A stretch of 64,000 bases of DNA from Roseovarius arcticus (GTDB lineage: Bacteria; Pseudomonadota; Alphaproteobacteria; Rhodobacterales; Rhodobacteraceae). The stretch's first letter is position 1. Every line of letters starts with the position of its first letter. Position numbers and translations under genes: made by a program. The notes below the pieces were generated by a model. It saw only the letters and a program-made list of their open reading frames with translations, made no database searches and was not told the origin of the DNA. Shown one piece after another: positions 34,866 to 44,081 of the stretch. The stretch lies in NCBI RefSeq assembly GCF_006125015.1, contig NZ_SZZN01000001.1, forward strand, positions 434,001-498,000. Direction: 5' to 3'.

Positions 34866-35144
34866 TTAGAAGTTTCCCCGTGCGGCCTCAGTCAAGATCA
34901 TCTTGTCCAGTGTCAGATCCGACACCGCACGCCTGAGCCGAGTATTCTCTGTTTCCAGCTCTTTAAGCCGCTTGAGCTGATTGCGGTTCATGCCGCCATA
35001 TTCTTTGCGCCATCGATAATAGGTCTGAACCGTCACACCGATCTGACGCACCGCTTCCGCCGTCGACCGCCCTTGCCCTTGCAGCACTTCAACTTGCCGT
35101 AGCTTCAGCACAATATCTTCGGGCTTCTCTCGCTTGCCAGCCAT
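34866..35144 (-). CDS. IS3-family transposase OrfA
   Basis: The 92-residue protein has a helix-turn-helix (GVTVQTYYRWRKEYGG) and a C-terminal leucine-zipper-like helix (LKRLKELETENTRLRRAV). It binds the IS ends and is the first part of the OrfAB transposase. It lies just inside the right inverted repeat and is intact. Confidence 0.92.
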   Translation of the reverse strand: MAGKREKPEDIVLKLRQVEVLQGQGRSTAEAVRQIGVTVQTYYRWRKEYGGMNRNQLKRLKELETENTRLRRAVSDLTLDKMILTEAARGNF

Positions 35145-35207
35145 CTCGTCGTCCTCCTGAAAACGGGATAATTCTATCCCAAAAGGTGGACCACTTCAGT
35201 GGGGGCA

Positions 35208-35629
35208 TTCCTTGGAGGCTGCCGCTGAAGGGCTACCAGCGGAGTGGGGGGATGGGGATTCATTACATCCATCCGGCACTGCTGGGTATCACCGCCGGTA
35301 AGCCCAAGGTAGATGGCAATGGGACACATACAGACTGGATGCGCCCTGCTATCTTGCTCTACGAACCTCAGGCAGGTGGAACTCTCGAATTGGTTGGCGT
35401 CGAGAATCTGGTGTGGCAGTCAGCATGGACGGACACCCAAAGGCCTGTGCCGGAAATCAATGGCAAGGCTTGGGATGCCATGGCCGACAACCCCGAAACC
35501 GAAGTCGACGAAGCCCATAACTTTATGCCGCACTACGATCAGCATATATGGCTTTTCCGCGAGAACCCGATGGGGGTACTTCACCCCTTCAATCCAAACG
35601 TATCTTGCAAGCATCATGCAGGGCATTAA
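35208..35629 (+). pseudogene. hypothetical protein truncated at its N-terminus by the IS3 element
   Basis: The 35186-35629 frame begins inside the IS end. Native sequence starts about 35208 and reads GYQRSGGMGIHYIHPALLG, MRPAILLYEPQAGGTLELVGVENLVW and HYDQHIWLFRENPMGVLHPFNPNV to the stop. Composition and length suggest the C-terminal two-thirds of a conserved protein with His-rich ends. I do not recognise a function. The IS supplied a new ATG, but an N-terminal part is lost. Confidence 0.65.
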
Positions 35630-35638
35630 ATAGCCGAA

Positions 35639-35681
35639 ATCGGTACGGGCATTTATTCCAGGTAAGTGTGCCCGTACCGAT
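35639..35681 (+). terminator. 13 bp perfect inverted repeat
   Basis: ATCGGTACGGGCA at 35639-35651 pairs exactly with TGCCCGTACCGAT at 35669-35681 across 17 bases, 9 bp after the truncated gene. This could be its terminator. No T-run follows. Confidence 0.55.
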
Positions 35682-36074
35682 GCCATTCGCTTTCGTCTCG
35701 GTGGTGATGCTTTGCTTCTCCTTGTTCTACCCGAACCCCTTCACTCATACCCACTCTCACCGAAGCCGTCTTTCATCGTATCCATGTCGAAGCACCAACA
35801 ACGCAACAGTCCCTTACCAAGTGCAATCAACAGATGGGCGGGAACCGGACTTTCGCTGCATCCGCGGAGAATCTGACCCACAGGTCATGAGCGGACGCTG
35901 AGTTAAAGTGGCTTTACTTCCGTTTCTCTGTTTTATTCGACAAGTCAGGTGATGGTTGCCCATGTGGGGAGAGGCGGTGAAGCATTTGATCGTCGCTTGA
36001 TTGCCCGATTTATTTGCATATCACCTTAAAATAGATATGCTCGATATATTCAGTATCGTTAAGGGATTGCAAAA
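35682..36074. other. intergenic region before histidine kinase
   Basis: No gene is supported in this nearly 400 bp stretch. GGACTTTCGCTGCATCC at about 35848-35864 matches a core that recurs at about 42952 (GGACTTTCGCTGCGTGC). It is part of the dispersed repeat family. Confidence 0.5.
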
Positions 36075-37628
36075 GTGGATACGCGCGAAAGCGTCCAGCA
36101 GCACCTTGCCGCGATCGTAGAGGGTTCTGACGACGCCATCATTACAAAGGGGCTCGATAGCCTTATCCAAAGTTGGAACCCCGGTGCGGAACAGCTTTTC
36201 GGCTATTCCGCCAAAGAGGCGATCGGTCAGCCGATAACGATGCTTTTTCCCGCTGACCGCGTTGCAGAGGAGGAAGACTTCATCGCACGTTTGAGCAGGG
36301 GCGAAAAAATCGCTCATTTCGAAACCGTTCGTAAGTGCAAAGACGGAACCCTTGTTCCAATTTCACTAACCGTTTCACCTGTCCGAGATGCCAATGGAAA
36401 CGTCATTGGCGCATCGAAGATTGCTCGCGACATCACACTCCGACATGTTGCCGAAGAGCGGCAGGAGCTTCGGGCACGGGAAGGCGACGCTCTTCTTGCA
36501 GTTTCGCAGAAGTTGCTCGAAGACGTTTCCCTCGATGAATTTATTCAATTTTGCCTTGATACTGTCTGTTCCGTAGCCAGCATGGATGCTGGACACCTTC
36601 AAGTGGTGCGGGGGCAAGGCGACAATGCCCGCCTGCATCCCACAGGTATCTGGCATTTGGCGAGCTCGCGACTTGAGGCGGCCGTAAAAGCCACAGAATT
36701 GTTGAGATTTACTCCCGGAGAAGGATTGCCGGGGTTAGCTTGGGAGAGTGGCGAGCTACAATTTCTCGATGATGTCACAAGATCAGAGCGTTTTTTGAGG
36801 AGCAAGGCTTTTGAGCAGATCGGCTTGGTGAGAGCGGTCGCCCTGCCAGTGCGGCAGGGCGGCGAAATTCGCGCCATTCTGGAGTTCTTCGGTTCCTCGA
36901 AAGCGAGATTGGATGCAGATATCCTTCGGATGATCCAAACCGTCGGCAGCCAAATTGGCGTTGCAATCCACCGCAAGCAAGAAGCAGAAGGTCGCGAAAC
37001 CCTGCGTCGCGAAATGACCCACAGAGTAGGCAACAGCCTGAGCGTGCTCACCTCCATTTATCGCAGCTGCTCACGCGCGGCTCAAAGCAAAGATGAACTC
37101 GACAAAGCGTTCCTTGGACGACTTGTTGCAGTAGGCAACGCCAATCGGCTCTCGATTGAGAACGCCACTGAAGGGGCAACTCTGTCGTCCCTAGTTCGTG
37201 AGGCTATCGAAATTTTCCCCGAACCAGATCGGGTAGAAATCAATGTCATCGATCTGATGATTGATTGCGAGAGCGTCATGCCGTTGGCGCTCATCCTGAA
37301 TGAGCTGGCCACCAATACCCTTAAACACAATGATCTATGCGCCGACAGCCGACTTACCATTAACGCGAACTTTGACGAAGCTGCGGAGCAGGTGGTTCTG
37401 GAATGGGAGGAGCTTCACGCTGCCCCTCTGGTGACACCCCCACCGGAGCCGACCCGCGTGGGTTTTGGCACCCAGCTAATGCAAGTCATGATTGAAAGTA
37501 GGCTTAGGGGTAGCTTCGAGCGGAAGTTAGATCAGACTGGGCTCCACGTGGCTATTCGGCTGCCCCGAGAGCGGATAGATGCTCAGGCCCACGGCCTTAC
37601 CAGTTGCGAACAAACCAGACCTGACTAA
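36075..37628 (+). CDS. PAS-GAF sensor histidine kinase (HWE/HisKA_2 type)
   Basis: The GTG at 36075 follows AAGGGA and gives 517 residues. A PAS domain covers about 10-125 (IVEGSDDAIITKG, WNPGAEQLFGYSAKEAIG, CKDGTLVPISLTV). A GAF domain covers about 140-300. The dimerisation helix has the phospho-acceptor His316 in EMTHRVGNSLSVL, typical of HWE/HisKA_2 kinases of alphaproteobacteria. The ATPase N-box is LILNELATNTLKHN. No membrane segment is seen, so it is cytosolic and may sense light, redox or a ligand through the PAS domain. No response regulator is adjacent. Confidence 0.9.
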   Translation: MDTRESVQQHLAAIVEGSDDAIITKGLDSLIQSWNPGAEQLFGYSAKEAIGQPITMLFPADRVAEEEDFIARLSRGEKIAHFETVRKCKDGTLVPISLTVSPVRDANGNVIGASKIARDITLRHVAEERQELRAREGDALLAVSQKLLEDVSLDEFIQFCLDTVCSVASMDAGHLQVVRGQGDNARLHPTGIWHLASSRLEAAVKATELLRFTPGEGLPGLAWESGELQFLDDVTRSERFLRSKAFEQIGLVRAVALPVRQGGEIRAILEFFGSSKARLDADILRMIQTVGSQIGVAIHRKQEAEGRETLRREMTHRVGNSLSVLTSIYRSCSRAAQSKDELDKAFLGRLVAVGNANRLSIENATEGATLSSLVREAIEIFPEPDRVEINVIDLMIDCESVMPLALILNELATNTLKHNDLCADSRLTINANFDEAAEQVVLEWEELHAAPLVTPPPEPTRVGFGTQLMQVMIESRLRGSFERKLDQTGLHVAIRLPRERIDAQAHGLTSCEQTRPD

Positions 37629-37773
37629 ATCTCTCGACAGACGGCGGGTTGGCACCGCATTCGATGATCGTCTCGCGCCTCGTGAAATGGCGCCCGATAA
37701 CCCTTGTTCGCAATGGGAAGGCCGATTTTCAGGCGTTCAAGAAAGCTCATTTCGGGTAGACATCACGGAGTAG

Positions 37774-37866
37774 TTGCGCCTCAATAGTTTACGGGATCTC
37801 TCGGAAGTCGAGGAAGCGTACCTTGAGCGAAATGGACAGGTCAGCGTGATATCGAGGAGCACCTGA
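37774..37866 (+). pseudogene. DUF421/YetF-like C-terminal fragment
   Basis: Thirty codons read LNSLRDLSEVEEAYLERNG and QVSVIS up to the TGA at 37864. This is the C-terminal end of a YetF-type membrane protein (DUF421), where such a segment follows the membrane part. The rest of the gene is absent. The remaining bases to 37922 show nothing. Confidence 0.5.
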
Positions 37867-37922
37867 CGTTGCGCATGGCTTGCTCCGGACAGCGCCTGGA
37901 CTTGAGCGGGCTGTGCGGGCAG

Positions 37923-37972
37923 ACCGAGGGGGACACGGCAGGGCCGTCCCTGCTCAGCCTGTCTCCCTCGGT
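37923..37972 (-). terminator. long hairpin downstream of the BLH gene
   Basis: ACCGAGGGGGACA at 37923-37935 pairs with TGTCTCCCTCGGT at 37960-37972 with one mismatch. Inside is a second stem, GCAGGG/CCCTGC. It lies 10 bp past the stop of the leftward BLH-type gene and should terminate the persulfide operon. Confidence 0.65.
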
Positions 37973-37981
37973 AAGGTTGGG

Positions 37982-38440
37982 TCATTTCCCGTTATGGCTG
38001 TTCACGTAGTTCTTCACGAAGTCCTCGAGCTCGGGCGTGTCGCATTCAAAGCCCATCTCTTCGGCCTTCTGGACGACTTCTTCGCCGGTCATCCCCTGCT
38101 CGCTGCCGATGTGCATCATCACGAAGGCGCCGGACCGCTTGCCAGAGGCGCAATGCACCAGCACCGGCGCCGGCAGGTCCGTGGCCTTTCGGCGGAAATC
38201 GTCGACGAGGTCTTCGGACAACTTCTCGCCATCGACGGGATGATGAAGGAAGGCCAGACCGGCGTCCTCTGCCTTTTGCCGTTCTTGGTCGGGCGCCATC
38301 TTCAGTTTCTTTTCCTCGTCATCGGTTTGCATGTTGATGAGAGATCTGAAGCCTTCCTGCGCGGCTTGCCGGATCTGACCGGCTTCGGGCGCGAACTTGG
38401 CGATCGTGAAACGGTCATTGATTTTAACTGTATCTTGCAT
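37982..38440 (-). CDS. BLH-type (beta-lactamase hydrolase-like) phosphatase/sulfurtransferase
   Basis: The ATG at 38440 follows GAGGAGAATATCC and gives 152 residues. The DSP-like loop HCASGKRSGA carries the catalytic Cys and Arg (HCxxGxR). The start KINDRFTIAKFAPEAGQIRQAAQEGFRSLIN is typical of the DUF442 Blh domain that accompanies persulfide dioxygenases. The role is probably sulfur transfer or phosphatase-like chemistry in hydrogen sulfide detoxification. It is 12 bp downstream of the dioxygenase-rhodanese gene, in one operon. Confidence 0.85.
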   Translation of the reverse strand: MQDTVKINDRFTIAKFAPEAGQIRQAAQEGFRSLINMQTDDEEKKLKMAPDQERQKAEDAGLAFLHHPVDGEKLSEDLVDDFRRKATDLPAPVLVHCASGKRSGAFVMMHIGSEQGMTGEEVVQKAEEMGFECDTPELEDFVKNYVNSHNGK

Positions 38441-38451
38441 GGATATTCTCC

Positions 38452-39843
38452 TCAGTCTGGTTTTTGGGTTTCGTAGCCGGCGGCGGTCCAGGCCTTCCAG
38501 CTTCCGGGCACGTTGCGAATGTTGGTAAACCCATTTCGGACCAGCAGGCTCGATGCGATGCTGGCGCGAAAACCGCTGGCGCAATAAGTAGCGTAGGGTT
38601 TGGGTTTATCCAGGTCGTCCAGCTTGTCGCACAGCTCGCCCAGGAACGCATGGGTTGCGCCCGGGATGTGGCCGCCCTCCCATTCATCAGGCTTGCGCAC
38701 GTCGAGCGGGGTGACACCCTTGGCGTCCTTCAAGTCATGCACCGAGATCTGCGGGATCTGCGCCAGTTCGCGCCCGGCCTCACGCCAGGCGCCGATGCCA
38801 CCGGCGAGGTAGCCGCCGAAGTCCGTGAACCCGGTGCGCCAGAGCAGGCGCAGCACGTCGTTCACCTCGGTGTCGTCCTCTGTCACGAGGTAGATCGGGC
38901 GCTCAGGGTCCAGCAACCAACCGGCCCAGACCGACAGTTCCGGCCGGGCACCGATGTTGAGGCTGCCGCTGACGAAGCCGCCACCGAACCCCATCATGTC
39001 GCGCACGTCGAGCAGCTGCGCGCCTTCTTCGGCCAGCCCGGCAAAATCGTCGACACCCAAGGGGGGGATGCGTGGCAGGTTGCGCAAGACCTCGGGGCCC
39101 TTGGCATTCACCTTCTTCATGCGCGGATAGTGCGTCGGGACTGGGGGCGCGTCCCCCAGAATCGCCTCTTTGAATTCTTCCAGGTCCTCGATTTTGGCAT
39201 AGCTATTGAAGCGCCGTTCGTAGCCGACGGTGGTGGACATCCGGTCGCCGATGTCCGGTCCGCAGGCCGAACCCGCGCCGTGACAGGGATAGATGATGAC
39301 ATCGTCAGGCAGGTCCATGAAGATCTTGCGCACCGTGTGAAAGAGCTTCTCGGCCAGCTCTTCGGACTGATCGTCTCCGAGCAGATCGGGCCGACCGACG
39401 CTATCGACGAAGAAGGCGTCGCCGGAGAGGACGCCCCAAGGCGTGTCCTTGTCGCCGTCGTAGAGCATGTAGGATAAGTGCTCCGGCGTGTGACCGGGGG
39501 TGAAGCGTGCCTTCATCCGCATGCCGCCGAAGGTGAATTCGTCGCTATCGCGCACGGGTTCATGGTCAAAGCCATATTTGGCGCCACCCTCTGTGCTTAC
39601 GCAGAGCTTGGCCTGACCGCCCAGACGGTCCACCAGTTCACGGGCACCGCTGAGGAAATCGGCATGAATATGGGTCTCGAAGACATGGGTGATGACCATG
39701 CCGAAACGGCGTGCGGTCTCGAGATAGATTCCCACGTCGGGACGCGGATCGACAACGGCGCAGGTGTGAGTGGAATCGTCGCCGAGCAGGTAAGAGCATT
39801 CGGCGACACCGTCGGCCAATATCTGTTCAAAGCGTAGAGTCAT
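38452..39843 (-). CDS. persulfide dioxygenase-like MBL-fold protein with two rhodanese domains
   Basis: The ATG at 39843 follows AGGAGGACCCGAC and gives 463 residues; an upstream ATG at 39966 adds only junk. Residues 1-240 form an ETHE1-type metallo-beta-lactamase domain: HIHADF (58-63), FTPGHTPEHLSY, LSGDAFFVDSVGRPDLLG and YPCHGAGSACG. Residues about 260-350 form a rhodanese domain with no Cys at the active-site loop. Residues about 370-463 form a second one with YCASGFRAS and an active Cys. The enzyme oxidises glutathione persulfide to sulfite, and the second rhodanese may use sulfite to make thiosulfate. A BigR regulator is not visible nearby. Confidence 0.9.
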   Translation of the reverse strand: MTLRFEQILADGVAECSYLLGDDSTHTCAVVDPRPDVGIYLETARRFGMVITHVFETHIHADFLSGARELVDRLGGQAKLCVSTEGGAKYGFDHEPVRDSDEFTFGGMRMKARFTPGHTPEHLSYMLYDGDKDTPWGVLSGDAFFVDSVGRPDLLGDDQSEELAEKLFHTVRKIFMDLPDDVIIYPCHGAGSACGPDIGDRMSTTVGYERRFNSYAKIEDLEEFKEAILGDAPPVPTHYPRMKKVNAKGPEVLRNLPRIPPLGVDDFAGLAEEGAQLLDVRDMMGFGGGFVSGSLNIGARPELSVWAGWLLDPERPIYLVTEDDTEVNDVLRLLWRTGFTDFGGYLAGGIGAWREAGRELAQIPQISVHDLKDAKGVTPLDVRKPDEWEGGHIPGATHAFLGELCDKLDDLDKPKPYATYCASGFRASIASSLLVRNGFTNIRNVPGSWKAWTAAGYETQKPD

Positions 39844-40332
39844 GTCGGGTCCTCCTGCTGCCAAACCATTTGCTGTCGCAGAATGTTCCCACGTGGAAAC
39901 ATCAGTAGGTGAATTTTCGCTGACGAACCTTGGCGATGAAGGGATAGTCACACCCGGCGTTGACACCGGTCTGCGGCGGAATTGATCTCAACCGCGCGAT
40001 ACAGCGTGGTTCCGGACGCCACTCATTTCAGTTCTCTCGCAGAGTGTAAGCCTAAAGGACCACGGATGCTCGAAAGCGAACGGGAGCTGGAAGCGCTTTG
40101 CGACGACGCCGGAGGACATCCCCGCGCCAGCATCCATGCCAAGATCTCAGAATTGATTATTGGTTACATGCACGGTGATGCCTGAATGAAACGATCACTG
40201 GCCAAAGCAGCCCAGTGCCCGAAAAGTCCCACGGAGCGGATCATAGGCGTTAATGATGCGGCGGAAACGGATCAATGTCTGTCTTGCGAAAGCTGCAACG
40301 CGGGACTTGGGAGTAACGCAAACGGCAGCAAT
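39844..40332. other. intergenic region with unsupported short frames
   Basis: Promoter and control sites for the leftward persulfide operon should lie in 39844-39980. I see no clear BigR-type palindrome. A short frame at 40066-40185 (39 residues from MLESERELEALCDDAGG) could be a small gene, but there is no ribosome-binding site or known family. The part 40200-40330 contains repeat-like sequence (CTTGCGAAAGCTGCAACG). Confidence 0.4.
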
Positions 40333-40355
40333 GGGCCGTCCTTGACGGACGGCCC
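40333..40355 (-). terminator. hairpin after integrase remnant
   Basis: GGGCCGTCC at 40333-40341 pairs exactly with GGACGGCCC at 40347-40355 around a 5-base loop. It is 7 bp past the stop of the leftward integrase and may be its terminator. Confidence 0.5.
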
Positions 40356-40361
40356 CGAAGT

Positions 40362-40994
40362 TTAAATTTCAATGGCTTCTGCAATTACCAGAGCGTCTTC
40401 AAGCTCGACAACCAGGTATCTGACGGTGCTGTCCATCTTTGTATGCCCCAACAGGAGTTGAACGGCGCGCAAGTTGTCCGTCTTCTTGTAAATTTGGGTG
40501 ACCTTTGTGCGCCGCATTGAATGGGTGCAATAGGCGCTCACTTCCAACCCAATGGATGAGACCAAGTCGCGCACGATCCGGGCATATTGGCGCGTTGAGA
40601 TATGAGGACGATCATGGAAACGGCCCGGCCAAAGATATTCAGACCCGACCATCAGCCGGTCCTCCATCTACGTTGCAACCGACGCGCGGGTGCCTTCGGA
40701 AATCTCGAACCGCACCGGTTTTTGAGTTTTGCTTTGCCGGACCGATGCTCGTTCTTTGATCTGTCCTGATGCCATCACATCGACGACTTTCATGCGAACA
40801 AGATCACAGCCGCGCAATTTGCTGTCGATGGCCATATTGAACAGTGCAAGGTCGCGATGGTTCTCGGCCAACTCAAGCCTGACGCGGATCGCCCAGACAT
40901 GCTTGGGTTTCAATGGTCGCTTCTGGCCTACGATACGGCCCTTGTTCCAGGCGGGGCGAAGGGCGCGAATGGCCGGTAAGTTCGGGGTATGCAT
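40362..40994 (-). pseudogene. tyrosine recombinase/integrase interrupted by one nonsense codon
   Basis: From the ATG at 40994 the frame gives a complete short integrase of 210 codons, but has an in-frame TAG at 40668-40670, where relatives usually have Trp. The N-half has NLPAIRALRPAWNKGRIVGQ and LRGCDLVRMKVVDV with the first catalytic Arg. The C-half has THSMRRTKVTQIYKK, LRAVQLLLGHTKMDST and the nucleophile Tyr in TVRYL. Only one change separates it from an open frame. It would be a site-specific recombinase of the phage type, related to the fragment at 25473-25807. Confidence 0.85.
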
Positions 40995-41204
40995 GACAAT
41001 TCCTCCCGTCCGCCATTCCCACCCACACCGACAACCCGACGTTGACACTGAACCCTATCACGAAATGCTGCGCCGCATCCGAGGTCCGGTGTGAGCCCTT
41101 TCTTGACGACTTTCTGTAACGCGGCGAACGTTTGCTTTACTCAGCTCTGTTGACACGCGGTCTTTGTAGATGCCCACTGGAAGGCATGTAAGGGGGTCGA
41201 ATAG

Positions 41205-42038
41205 ATGTCTGAGCCCAAAGAAACCGACACCTTCGCAGCTTTGGAAAAACGCGAGTGGGCGAATTCGCATGTGGCCCGATCGTATGCGCAGGTTTTCGCA
41301 AAGGCAGCGGATATGGTGGTGCCGTGTCTGATCGAAGCTGTAAGAACCAAACCCGGCACAAGAGTGCTCGACCTGTGCTGCGGTCACGGCAATGTAGCTG
41401 CCGGTCTGATTAGGGCCGGGGCACAGGTGGTGGGGCTTGATTTCTCTACCGCCATGCTGGACTTGGCCCGCGCTGCTGTCCCGGAGGCTAAGTTCATTGA
41501 AGGCGATGCGATGGCCCTGAGTTTTGACGACGGGTCGTTTGATGCCGTCACGATCGGCTTCGGAATGCCGCATGTGCCCGATCCCCCACAGGTAATCGCA
41601 GAGGCCCGTCGCGTCCTACGCCCCGGCGGTCGGCTTGCATTCTCGGTCTGGTGTGGGCCTGAAGTAGATACCGCACTTGGTTATGTTTTTGGTGCCATCG
41701 GTGAACACGGCTCTAAAGACATCGCACTACCGCCGGGTCCTGGTGCGAATGACTACGCCGATCCCACTTTGGCGTTTAACGTTCTTAAGGCCGCCGGATT
41801 TACCGACTGTCGCCAGTCTATGGTCGCTTCGGAGTGGCAGGTCACTGACCCCGGTGCGCCATATGATTTCTTTCGAGAGGGAACGGCGAGAGGTGGTGCG
41901 ATGTTGCGCCCTCAACCGGCTTCAAACGCCGCTGCCATCCGGGCGGCAGTTGTATCCAAGATACTGGAAAAGCATGGACAGGGTCCAGAATGGCGCGTGC
42001 CAATCCCAGCAATAGTGACATCAGCGGTTGCGGTCTAA
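41205..42038 (+). CDS. class I SAM-dependent methyltransferase (UbiE/MenG-like)
   Basis: The 277-residue protein has SAM motif I VLDLCCGHGNVAAGL at about 48-62, motif II VVGLDFSTAMLDLAR, and FDAVTIGFGMPHVPDPPQVIAEARRVLRPGGRLAFSVW as the post-I and III blocks. The layout is the Methyltransf_11 fold. It stands alone between an integrase remnant and a PNPOx gene. Acceptor unknown, and a small-molecule acceptor is more likely than protein or nucleic acid. Confidence 0.9.
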   Translation: MSEPKETDTFAALEKREWANSHVARSYAQVFAKAADMVVPCLIEAVRTKPGTRVLDLCCGHGNVAAGLIRAGAQVVGLDFSTAMLDLARAAVPEAKFIEGDAMALSFDDGSFDAVTIGFGMPHVPDPPQVIAEARRVLRPGGRLAFSVWCGPEVDTALGYVFGAIGEHGSKDIALPPGPGANDYADPTLAFNVLKAAGFTDCRQSMVASEWQVTDPGAPYDFFREGTARGGAMLRPQPASNAAAIRAAVVSKILEKHGQGPEWRVPIPAIVTSAVAV

Positions 42039-42081
42039 AGACCTTCCCAATGCCGGCAACGGGCGGTAAAAAGCACCCGGA

Positions 42082-42768
42082 TTAATAAAGCCGCGCTTCT
42101 TCATCTGTGCTGTGATCATCCTGGACGTCCTCAAGCGTTTGTTCTCGTTCGACCGTCTCAATCACCCATTCGGCAAGTGTCGGTGCGGATTTACGTTTGG
42201 GCCAATAGTCCGGATGCCATAAACGAGACCGGATAAACGATTTAGAACAATGCATGAAGGCCTCTTCGACATCTATCACCAAGGCAAGTAAGGGCTCCTT
42301 GCCATTGATGGAATGCCGCTTGCTGATCGCCGCGTCTCTGACGACCCGTGCTTTGCCTGCGATGCGCAGGGTATCGCCATGACCCGGCACGATGAACAAG
42401 AGCGCAACATTCCCGTCTTCCAAAAGGTTCTGGAATCCGTCGACCCGGTGGTTACCGAGCCGGTCTGGAATAATCAGCGTCTTGTCGTCGTAGACTTCGA
42501 CAAATCCGGCGGGGTCCCCCTTGGGTGAAATATCAATCAAGCCCCCGGATGCCTTGGTCGCGACAATGACGAACGGCGCAAGCCCAATAAATGACCGCGC
42601 AACGTCGTTCAACCGATCACTCACTTTGAGGAATGTGTTTACAAATCCCTCGGTGGGCAGGAGTTCCCGAAGCCGCTCAGCGGTCTCTATCTCTTCATCC
42701 ACTTCAAGCATGCCGGTGTCCAATTGTTGAATGGTGAGCAGCATAGCCGGTTGAGCCCATTTCGGCAA
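42082..42768 (-). CDS. pyridoxamine 5'-phosphate oxidase family protein
   Basis: The 228-residue protein has a flavin-binding split barrel in its middle: FIGLAPFVIVATKASGGLIDISPKGDPAGFVEVYDD, GNHRVDGFQNLLEDGNVALLFIVPG, ALVIDVEEAFMHCSKSFIRS. This wording matches the MSMEG_1061-like group. These proteins bind FMN, and function is unproven. It converges with the methyltransferase gene, 43 bp apart. Confidence 0.88.
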   Translation of the reverse strand: MPKWAQPAMLLTIQQLDTGMLEVDEEIETAERLRELLPTEGFVNTFLKVSDRLNDVARSFIGLAPFVIVATKASGGLIDISPKGDPAGFVEVYDDKTLIIPDRLGNHRVDGFQNLLEDGNVALLFIVPGHGDTLRIAGKARVVRDAAISKRHSINGKEPLLALVIDVEEAFMHCSKSFIRSRLWHPDYWPKRKSAPTLAEWVIETVEREQTLEDVQDDHSTDEEARLY

Positions 42769-43314
42769 AGCTGACTCTCAAATTGCGGAGTTCAACGGCC
42801 GGTCTGTCCGCTGACCGACGTTTCACTCAACGAAATGCTGCATGATGCACGAATGGCAGCAATGCGAAAGCTGCACTGCGGCGTCGGAAGGCTAGTTCAA
42901 AGGCAGCTTAGGGCCGTTCGTACCTATCCGACACAAAGGCGGGGAGCGGACTTTCGCTGCGTGCTTCATGCCTAAATCCAAAATTGGCGAAGCGGACAGT
43001 CACGCTTTAGGTCATGTCAGTAAGCAAGCATCGATGTGAAGATCAGGAACCGATCTTAATTGGTTCACGGATTTCCTGCGGATCGGTGGTCTTATGAACC
43101 AGATCTGCTGCATCCTGACGGTTCTGGTCACGCTTTTAATCTAGCCACTTCAACCTGAAGCCGCAGTGAGAATCCTTGTCTGCGCTACATACCGACCTGA
43201 AAAAGGTTCGTCGTCAAGCGGCTCAAGGCGGAGAATTGTCTTTCACGTGCGATGACGATCGGTATCTTGGATAGGGTGTGCTTTTGGCGGAATCCGCGAT
43301 TCAGGGAGATAGCA
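42769..43314. other. intergenic region with dispersed repeat sequence
   Basis: No gene is supported. At about 42833-42965 it holds a repeat-like block (AACGAAATGCTGCATGATGCACGA, AGCTGCACTGCGGCG, AAAGGCGGGGAGCGGACTTTCGCTGC). Cores of it recur at about 35850 and 55260. The right end contains the universal stress protein leader with CAGGGAG as ribosome-binding site. Confidence 0.5.
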
Positions 43315-43722
43315 ATGTACAAACATATTCTGGTGGCGGTGTCGTTTGAAGTTGAACATGATTCGACAAATTCGATCCGGGTAGCGAAAACGCTGGCGGA
43401 CAAGGGCGCACAAGTCACCCTGCTACATGTTACAGAGCATATTCCCAGCTATGCCATCAAGTATGTGCCGCCGGAATATGCCCGTGACCTGAAGTCGGCA
43501 ATCTATACCGAGCTTATCGATCTGGCAGCCCAGTTCAAGGGCGGCAGCGCCGTGGTCATTGAGGGGCATTCGAGCCGCGCCATCCTGGATTGGGCCGAGG
43601 AGAACGCGGTTGATTGCATAGTGCTGGACTCGCACCGCCCGGGCTTGGACGACTATTTTTTGGGCAGCACGGCGTCGCGCGTCGTGCGCCACGCGCATTG
43701 TTCGGTTCATGTGGTGCGCTGA
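43315..43722 (+). CDS. universal stress protein, UspA family
   Basis: The ATG at 43315 follows CAGGGAG and gives 135 residues. MYKHILVAVSFEVEHDS is the first strand, AVDCIVLDSH the late strand, and GLDDYFLGSTASRVVRHAHCSVHVVR the G-x9-G-S-x-V motif, close to the ATP-binding UspFG type. It is a cytosolic stress protein, expressed alone. Confidence 0.92.
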   Translation: MYKHILVAVSFEVEHDSTNSIRVAKTLADKGAQVTLLHVTEHIPSYAIKYVPPEYARDLKSAIYTELIDLAAQFKGGSAVVIEGHSSRAILDWAEENAVDCIVLDSHRPGLDDYFLGSTASRVVRHAHCSVHVVR

Positions 43723-44081
43723 TCCTACCAAAATTCTGGCATTGAATTGCGTTACATCCGGTTGGGGTCATTTTGCCAAGAGACTGCTGTCACCTGCTGA
43801 TCATGACATTGGACAGCTTAGACGCGCTGCACAAATATACGAGCCGAGATCGTGACAGACAAGTTCGGGCTGGCTGTGAGCGCATTGGGTCGAGATTAAC
43901 CCTTCCTGCGCCGCAAGGCGCGCCTCCTTAGCCCCGGCGGCGGCCAACGGATATTGACCTCTTGATGAGTATCAGTTGGTCTTAATAAATCCGACGTTGG
44001 TTCATTTGAGCAAGGTCACTGCGAAAGAGGTCGAGGATACAGGAATGCTGGTCGAACTGGTGCCGGAGCAGAGCTAGGTCG
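43723..44081. other. intergenic region, nothing recognised
   Basis: No gene, repeat or structure with support is seen between the stress-protein stop and the extensin-family stop. Short frames present have no signatures. Confidence 0.5.

Larger units (their letters stand above)
33989..35207 (-). mobile_element. complete IS3-family insertion sequence
   Basis: The element is 1219 bp. Its ends are imperfect inverted repeats beginning TGCCCCCA (left, TGCCCCCATCGGGTGGTCCA; right reversed, TGCCCCCACTGAAGTGGTCCA). It holds overlapping-type orfA and orfB on the minus strand. No matching target duplication is seen (GGTG left, TTCC right), so the flanks have probably been rearranged. Confidence 0.9.

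Noticed and set aside
38464..39477. 337-residue plus-strand open frame opposite the persulfide dioxygenase
   Set aside because: It is antisense to a gene with clear MBL and rhodanese motifs and has no family signature. It is an effect of high GC codon bias.
40066..40185. 39-residue acidic small protein
   Set aside because: No ribosome-binding site and no family. It is kept as a note in the intergenic entry, not as a gene.
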